This document shows positions 57,600 through 64,000 of a stretch of 64,000 bases of DNA, one piece after another. Each line of letters opens with the position of its first letter. Within the stretch, counting starts at the first letter, position 1. The stretch comes from Pestalotiopsis fici W106-1 (lineage: Eukaryota > Ascomycota > Sordariomycetes > Amphisphaeriales > Sporocadaceae). Below the pieces are notes generated by a model, which worked only from the letters and a program-made list of their open reading frames with translations, had not been told where the DNA came from and made no database searches. The stretch covers positions 2,046,001 to 2,110,000 of the forward strand of contig NW_006917094.1 of NCBI RefSeq assembly GCF_000516985.1, given 5' to 3'. A program made the position numbers and the translations under genes.

Positions 57600-58553
57600 A
57601 TGGCATCCTCCCAAGCTACAAACGCGCTCTTGCCGCCTGAAAGTTGGGCTGGATTGCCAAGAAAATCTCATTTCCTCAACGGGTGGGAGACGTCCAGTAT
57701 ACACAAGAAAGGTCAATTATACACCATATGTATGAACAACAAAGACGGGTTGAACTTTTGCGTCGCACATGGAACCCGAAATATGATATATGATATTACC
57801 CTCACCGGTCAGTTGCCTGTCGTGCTTGCTTGCTTACATACCTGCTTGCCGGATGTGACCGCGGGGGCTATTATTATTATCATTACTCGTCTGGCGCCGG
57901 AGGCGGGGGAGAGGATGCTCGGGAAGCGAGTGCATGTTGCAGCTTGTGTACTTCTTTTCTTGGGCTGTGCAGTCGGTTGTGGTCACGAGATCGTGGGGGC
58001 GGACCTGTCATGCTACACATACATAGGCTGGCCTTTGAAGGGAAAAAAGAAAAAAGAAAAAGATGACGATATGTCCTGCACCGTACGTACAGCCACATAT
58101 GCACGCCCGGTTCTTCTTTCCGAAGGTACATACTTCATAATTACTACACTATATAGTCCGCGGGGCGCGGGAAGGAGAAGGGAGAAAAAAACAATTCAAG
58201 ACATGCAGGGTATTTTGGGGGGAAAAGGGAGAGAGGGGTCGCAACGGAAGGCAGTCATCCGCCATTCCGTGGGGAGAGGCAATCCGATGAGATCTCACTC
58301 AAACGTGGCATGTTTGGTTGCTTTCTGCTCAGGCAGGCTGACAGGCTGTGCGTGCACGAAGAAAGAGAGGCAGAATACCATTGCAGCCTCAAGTGAGACT
58401 GCCGCAAGAATAACATTGGTAGGACGGAAACGCTTGCTGGCTGCCGTGCCGTCGTCGGAATATACCCACCTGGTCCCCCCAATGTACAGTACATCACATG
58501 GTGTCAAGTGGCTTTGCTCACGACTGCAAGGAATCATAACACCGGATACATAA
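57600..58553 (+). CDS. Doubtful orphan ORF of 317 codons
   Basis: The start context CACAATGGC is a good fungal initiation site, and the frame stays open for 317 codons in a region otherwise lacking genes. Against this, the product has no recognisable domain. It includes runs that come from simple sequence (an Ile run from ATT repeats, a Lys run from AAAAAAG), and its codon and residue use is unlike the neighbouring genes. One internal stretch (VHVAACVLLFLGCAVGCG) is hydrophobic. It could be a young species-specific gene, the first exon of a longer gene, or a chance frame. I lean to chance or non-coding transcript. Confidence 0.2.
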   Translation: MASSQATNALLPPESWAGLPRKSHFLNGWETSSIHKKGQLYTICMNNKDGLNFCVAHGTRNMIYDITLTGQLPVVLACLHTCLPDVTAGAIIIIITRLAPEAGERMLGKRVHVAACVLLFLGCAVGCGHEIVGADLSCYTYIGWPLKGKKKKEKDDDMSCTVRTATYARPVLLSEGTYFIITTLYSPRGAGRRREKKTIQDMQGILGGKGREGSQRKAVIRHSVGRGNPMRSHSNVACLVAFCSGRLTGCACTKKERQNTIAASSETAARITLVGRKRLLAAVPSSEYTHLVPPMYSTSHGVKWLCSRLQGIITPDT

Positions 58554-58864
58554 GAATTACCAATCCGAGCCTTGTTTGGTATCGTTCAAGATGCAGAACC
58601 AGAACTAGTGGCTTACGGACGCCCTTGATCGTCGTGGGGAAAGGGAGAATACGATGTATGCGATGTATACGATGTTTACGAAGTTGGCGAAGCACCCAAA
58701 CTCCAGGTGTGTCTATCTTGCCAAGCACAATTCATCAATGCTTCCGTGACCATGACATGTTGATGCTAGGATGTAGTCAACATGTATCTGTAGGAGCGAT
58801 CATGACCTTCTTCCGCGACAGTGAGAGTACAGGCAATATTGAGAAGAACAAATCTCGCAACGTC

Positions 58865-58890
58865 TTTTTTTTTTTTTTTTTTTTTTTTTT
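58865..58890. repeat. Poly-T tract (26)
   Basis: A run of 26 T in the gene-poor region. On the minus strand it is a poly-A run. No retroelement sequence is visible beside it. Confidence 0.9.
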
Positions 58891-59413
58891 GATAACGACG
58901 CGATGCTCCACACAAAGCGCGCTTACTGCAGTGCGCACGTGGGATAATATGCGCATGTTTAATAATCATTCCATGTTGTCTAATTCTTTTTCTGCTTAGC
59001 CCTCCCGCCTATGGGAATCAGCGTCACATATGTGACAACTCAGTGAGTATTAGTTGGGGCTCTGGTGCAATGTTATTTGCGGAATTTGGCCGCGAAACCA
59101 AGGAGAAAAAAAAAAAAGCAGAGCTGCCAAGTAATTGGGCGTTGCCTTACAGTATAGCGCAGACGGGGTCCTCCTGAAGCCCTTGCCTTGCTGCGTATTT
59201 CATTCTTCTTATTGGCTCATCTGTAAATGTGCTGCGTGCGCTACGCCTATAGCGAGAGACAGCCCGCGGGACGCCTGCATTAGCGGCAGATCATCCCTAT
59301 ACTTTCGTGATCGTTCACGACCAGCCACGACGGCGTGATCGTGCATATAGTGCTTTAATCTCATTCCGCCCTTCTTGCCCCTGTATGCTAGCACAGCTCA
59401 CTACTCGAGAATA

Positions 59414-59848
59414 TCATACACACTCAAAGGGCTCAAGCAACTCCTGCATAGAGATCTCATGATGATCTGGATAGTTCTTTTCATTTAGACCTTTAGGGCT
59501 ACCAACATATTCTAGCATCATAATCGGGGTATTCCATTGGCAGTAAAGGTTCCGTGCAGGACAAGTCTCTGGGGGGTAACCAACTCGTCCAAGTGCTAAG
59601 AAGGCCCGTCTAGTATAGTTCTCATCATCCATGGATATGAACAGCGGCATTATATTGGTGATTGTCTTGTGTAACCAGGAGACCCTCTTATGCTGCAACA
59701 TCTAACGAAGATCTTTCCAGATTCTGTCTCTGTATTGCTTTATAGTATCATATGTTTTTAACTCGTGTACTAATTCAAATTCTTTGACCTTTTTTCTTCG
59801 GCCTAGTCCATTTATTATTGCGCAAAGTGCCAAAGTACAGACACTCAT
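59414..59848 (-). pseudogene. Fragment of an unidentified protein gene with an in-frame stop
   Basis: Read on the minus strand from an ATG at 59848, 145 codons are open to the stop at 59414-59416 except for one TAG at 59704-59702. Both sides of the stop have protein-like composition: GLGRRKKVKEFELVHEL and YRDRIWKDLR before it, QHKRVSWLHKTI and MDDENYTRRAFLALGRVGY after it. The TAG lies where CAG (Gln) would be natural, so a single C-to-T change, for example by RIP, could explain it. I do not recognise the family. It may be a truncated gene or part of an old mobile element. The flanks are AT-rich and show no terminal repeats. Confidence 0.4.
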
Positions 59849-61750
59849 GGCATTTGGATGGTGATGGTACTTTACAGGGATCAGTTGTAACTTACACGTG
59901 TGATTGTACCGAACGTGCGCGGGGCCTATCAGGCCGGGCCGGGGCGTATGGGCCCCGTCACCGCCGGCTTCTTGTGTAAATGGTGATGCGCAAGAGGGAT
60001 CAAAAACAACGGAGATGAACTAAATCCAAAGGGCCGAGCGGGACTGAGACTGTGGCGCCTGCTATAGCCCAGACTTGTTGGTAAAAACTCCGTATGTATT
60101 ACATTAGTATCACGGACGATACTATAATCAATGCTTAAAAAGGTCTTGCTTGCCGTCTTATCCTAGTGTATAAGCAGAGTCGCAGGGGGCCTTTTCAGCC
60201 GAATTGTTCATCTTGCTAGTGCTTACCCTTTTTGGAAGAGTCAAAGTGGTCATTAGGCAAAAAGGGGGAAGAGAATAAAACAAAACCAGAGTCTACTTTT
60301 AGCTGGTTTGATCTAGTATCATAAATGTTTGACATTTGAATGGGCGCCCTGGCGGCTGGTGTGATGGGCAATATCTCTGCACCCAAGAGAAAGGAGCTGT
60401 ACCCATAAAGATCGACTGATCTGACTTATCTTCCTTGTCTAGGGCCGAATGGGACCCGAATTGTCTTTTCTTCAGATTGTCTACGGGGCGCGCAAAACGG
60501 GGCCCTTTCGGTAATATGACGGCCGTAACGCTGCATGCCCACTTCCACGCGCCCACGCTACACGATTGAGCCACCGACAATGGACCCTTCGGAACTGACT
60601 CGGGGACTTTGTGTGCTTTGTGCGCCTTGGTTCTGCGGTGCTTCCTCTGCGTCAGCTGACTCGGCACCGTCCCTGTTGGCGGCGCCGGCGGGGCATCCTT
60701 CCATCGGGGCCTATTCTGCTTTTTGCCTCTCCGTCGGTCGGGCGGGGAGCAGACCAAAGCGGGTGAGACAAGGCGGAGATATGCGATAACGATGACATTC
60801 TTTTTTGACTCCCCAGCCAGTGAGTGTGGCGTTTGTATATTGAGACTGTGAGAATCAACAATGGTGCATCTCTGTTCGTTCCTGCGCACTATACTCTATT
60901 TCTGTTATTCCAGTCGCTTTAAGCTCAAGTCACTATTCCCCCCCAACCTTCCTTTGGACAGGAATTTATCCTTATAATTTTCCCAAAGTCATTAGAGTAA
61001 TACTTGATTAACAAGGTGCCATCATTAATAGAGTTAGACCTAGTTGGGACCACTCTCGCGTGACGATCTGACATGCGTAAAGCCAGAAAAATGCCATTTA
61101 TTTCATCTCGATCCTCAACCGAGACGCGTATGCCTCGGGACGTTTTGCCCAAACTCTACATCTCGCTGTTGATACCCCAGACTACAGGGCACATCGTGAC
61201 ATTACCCAGAGTCACAAGGGTGAGTCTTCAATACAGGAGTAAAAGCTCCCAATCCCTTGCTGGTTTCCCCCCAAAGGTACTTGTCAGGCATGTCTGCTAG
61301 CTTGCCACGCGGGATTTGAAAGGAAAAGCCTTGTGCCTATTCACCCGTCCATGCTCGGCTACTTAGATCCATGGTTGGCCGACTTACGAGGAGGAATTGC
61401 CTGAAGTAGTAATCGCGTAGGTGACGGCTTTTGAACTCTATATTCCTGGACCATGACTAAATTGAATCCCATCCCTGAGGCACGTAACAAGCGGACGGGC
61501 TACATAGTACAGGCACCTCCATGCTATGTAAATCGCATGTATATCACACATCTTGGCCCATATCCACTCCGGTGGGATCTTCTGTGAGCACAAACTTTAA
61601 TAGATTAGATGGGCCATCTGGATATAATTCATAAGCAGGATAAAGCAGAACAGAGTTTCGGAGGGCAACGTCATCGCATTCCTGAACGTTTCGGGAGACA
61701 GGCAGGGCATCAAATTCTGTGCGGATGCCGAGGTACCTTGGGCAAGTAGC

Positions 61751-61770
61751 TAGGCTAGGCTAGGCTAGGC
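61751..61770. repeat. (TAGGC)4 pentanucleotide repeat
   Basis: Four perfect TAGGC units. Related CCTAG/CTAGG words recur inverted at about 61900-61916, so the two can pair. It lies just upstream of a possible TATA box. Confidence 0.7.
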
Positions 61771-62752
61771 TACGTACCCCCACCAAACCACCCAGAACCA
61801 GAACAACAAGCATACATATACCCACCCACCACCTTGGCCAGCTTCCCTGTACTCTTCCAAGCGGTTTCCACCCCCTAGGTACATTACCTATCCAGCTGCT
61901 AGGTACCTAGCCTAGCCCTCTATAAATTGTGCTGGGGTCTCTCAACAGGGTGTGGACCGCATGGCGAAACTTTAATTTTATAGTGGGTTCCAATCTGCGA
62001 TCCATCCATCCCACGAGGCGGACAAATCGCACATTTCGTCAAGAAAACTCCGCCAATTCGTTTTAAGTTTTTGTACGCGACGGAAATATCTATGTATAGT
62101 AGCTGAAGAGCTATTGTAGATTGGGGGGTTTACTTCCGCTTTAGGGCAATGCAAGCGAATTACAATGACAATGCAAAACAAGCGAGAGTTAATGAAGAAG
62201 AAGAAGAAACAAAAGACACTTTTGACGGTCAATTGTTGTTGTTTCGCGCATTCCGATAATGGTGATGATGGTGACCATATATTTTGTCTTCATGGCGATT
62301 CTCGTCATGGGTCTGAGTAATGAAGCTACTAGCCATTGAAGCAAACACAATACAAGACAATATAGTAAAGTCGGTGAAGAGTTTGTGAGAGGACTCATGA
62401 TGCCAAAACCCTCGGCTTGGATCAAATTGATAAAAATATACTCTAAGTTAAGGCATATCCCGCGAGTGCAGATGAATCACCTGCTTCGTGTCTAGCCGCA
62501 ACGTAAAATAGGGAATTGGTTGGACGTGAGAGCTTCTCGAGGCGCTTCTGATCAAGCGTAGCCACGTTACCGGGTGAGCAGGTACATACATAGGCAGATG
62601 TGATTTAGCTGTTGTTGATGGCCGGAAGGGGCGGGCTGAACTGCACATCCAGTCGCCCAGAGCTGAAAGAAAAAGTTGGTTAAAGTTCAGCATCTGACTG
62701 CTTCAGAGTTTGTTTCCCATCTTCAATCAAAGTTTCATCCCTCTCTTTTTCT

Positions 62753-62768
62753 CGCGCGCGCGCGCGCG
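62753..62768. repeat. (CG)8 dinucleotide repeat
   Basis: Eight CG units. Alternating CG of this length can adopt Z-DNA. Its survival argues that this stretch has not been heavily hit by RIP or methylation-driven decay. Confidence 0.85.
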
Positions 62769-64000
62769 TGTTGCATATCTCCGAGTGCGTGTGTATGGAC
62801 ATCGGGGATTGAATACATACTCATTCTCCAATTACCCTTTTCAGTACACCCGTTCGACCGAAGACGACAGGCATCCTCATTCGCATCCTCGTATCAACTT
62901 GTCAGTGTCATCAGTTCCCACCTACTATTGCTACAGCCTATCTTATTGCCATACCATCCATCAGCAGCAGCAACCCTACCATTGACCGCATTAGGCAGAC
63001 CCTCCGACAAAGTTCAAACTTCATCCCGCGCATATAAAGTTTTTCTATTGGAACTTTGCGCCCGCGAGGTTTTAAGAACGCGGGCGCGCCAATCCTTAAC
63101 ACTTTTGCGTCCTTTTTAAAGTTCAACTCCAGCTTGGGTGGGAACTGCGCGCGTGTCACATTACCCACGTCTGTTTGTCAACGTTGCTTCTCGTCGGGCA
63201 GCTTGAAGCGACAACTGGCTGCTGATGCTGCTCACCATTCCTTTGCTGAACCACTACTCGCATACATCCTGTTTGAGCAGTGGTGGGCGGGTCGAAACTT
63301 TACTTTGCCCTGTCTTCGTTGCATGCGGCAATTCACCCGGCAAAGGGGGACTTGTCCATGAGGGAGGGTCTTGGTGCTGCGATCCAAGCGATCAAAGTCG
63401 GATGTACTGGGTACTTGCTATGGTTGACGGAAGGCGCATGCGCGTCTCAAACGTTGAACTACTCAGCCTGGTGTAAGTTTCGTGCTTGGGGCGCAAAACA
63501 ATGCGAGGCTGCATAGCCGCCGATGATTGTCCGCCTAAGCAAGTTGATGCCAGAGGAAGACATGGTCTTGGCCGAGCGACGTGGTCGAGAACATGGACCC
63601 CGTTGGGTTGACTCCGCAGCCTTGCCTTGTCGGGGTTGCTTTTGACTCAACAGCAAGACATGCGGACCGCACGTGAAGAACACGCGGTCGGCGGTCAGCC
63701 GTTGAACGTCTATCGCCACACAGATCGGGTTGTAGATGGATCTGCAAAAAAATGGCATCAGGGCCGTTAGACTGCCGAGCCATATTGTGCCGCTTTGCGG
63801 CTCTTCGGCGCCGCCATCACAGATAAGTTGTTTTGCACGCCGACTAAAATGTGGCTCCAGTGAATAAAAAAATCAAAGCACCAGTAAAGATGACTTGTAC
63901 TTCACTGTCTACAGTAGTCTCGTCCTCGATCATGATGCGGGTATATCGTCGCTCCACTAACAGGTCCTCTTCCTCCATCCAAGGCAGGTCTCCACGCATT

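Larger units (their letters stand above)
54452..59413. other. Gene-poor region downstream of the small conserved gene
   Basis: About 5 kb. It begins with a CAG/CAA-rich 3' flank. It contains the doubtful ORF at 57600-58553, a T26 tract (58865-58890) and an A-tract near 59106. Frames at 55192-56071 and 56404-56814 are open for 130-250 codons but have no recognisable motif and no supporting structure. Confidence 0.45.
59849..64000. other. Gene-poor right end with simple repeats
   Basis: About 4.2 kb. It holds a GC-rich patch (about 59920-59960), a (TAGGC)4 repeat (61751-61770) with an inverted echo near 61900, a TATA-like CTCTATAAATT near 61918, and a (CG)8 run (62753-62768). At the extreme right a minus-strand frame of about 51 codons is open to the edge (MRGDLPWMEEEDLL...) and could be an exon of a gene outside the window. 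A 196-codon minus frame at 60889-60299 lacks any motif. Confidence 0.45.

Noticed and set aside
60299..60889. 196-codon minus-strand ORF
   Set aside because: No recognisable motif, basic low-information composition, and a competing frame on the other strand; probably chance.
1..64000. CRISPR arrays, rRNA, intact transposons or LTR pairs
   Set aside because: None expected for CRISPR in a fungus and none seen; no repeated spacers, no rRNA sequence, no transposase or reverse-transcriptase motifs, and no matching long terminal repeats were noticed by eye.

Overview
This window comes from the nuclear genome of a filamentous ascomycete, most likely a Sordariomycete and plausibly of the order Hypocreales. 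Genes have few, short introns (about 52-96 bp, one of 208 bp) with GTRNGY-type donors and RCTRAC-like branch sites. Gene starts have CACAATGGC-type contexts. The families are typical of Pezizomycotina: a kinesin-3 UncA homologue, a CYP65-like P450, a HeLo-like/ankyrin protein and MCR1. A 100-N gap lies inside a TG microsatellite, so this is a scaffolded draft assembly. The bias toward Hypocreales is inference from general sequence style, not from a search.

Layout. The left edge (1-286, minus) holds the N-terminus of a secreted pectin lyase. From 2.7 to 7.3 kb there is a compact block concerned with mitochondria and ribosomes: a PPR-type mitochondrial protein resembling CIA84, mitochondrial ribosomal protein bS18m (RSM18), and the U3 snoRNP protein IMP3. 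RSM18 and IMP3 share a 315-bp divergent promoter. At 7.9-11.1 kb is an SNF2 ATPase of the ERCC6L2/Rad26-like group. At 11.4-15.5 kb is a five-exon HeLo-like N-domain plus ankyrin protein of 1259 aa whose gene model I reconstructed. It is followed by a MUP1/LAT-type amino-acid permease (16.0-17.8 kb), a small conserved fungal protein (18.6 kb), an alpha/beta hydrolase (19.3-20.4 kb), a small secreted protein (21.1 kb) and the long kinesin-3 gene (22.5-27.8 kb).

From 29.9 to 37.4 kb there is a five-exon P450, a single-pass membrane protein with a lectin-like ectodomain, and the NADH-cytochrome b5 reductase MCR1. At 37.6-38.7 kb is a decayed or catalytically dead Ulp1-like (C48) protease relic. 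From 38.8 to 45.3 kb I see no convincing gene, only two coding-like fragments. At 45.4-46.2 kb is a mitochondrial DUF1279/FAM210-type membrane protein.

The last 17.8 kb (46.2-64 kb) is strikingly gene-poor. It holds one small conserved gene (54.0 kb), a short pseudogene (59.4-59.8 kb), one doubtful 317-codon ORF (57.6 kb), and many microsatellites and homopolymer tracts. It looks like a long regulatory or otherwise non-coding domain rather than a transposon nest.

I found no tRNA, rRNA, CRISPR array or intact transposon. Most genes are ordinary housekeeping genes. The items most worth a second look are the HeLo-like/ankyrin protein, the Ulp1-like relic that lacks its catalytic residues, the gene-poor right third, and the shared RSM18/IMP3 promoter with its TTATCGATAA palindrome.
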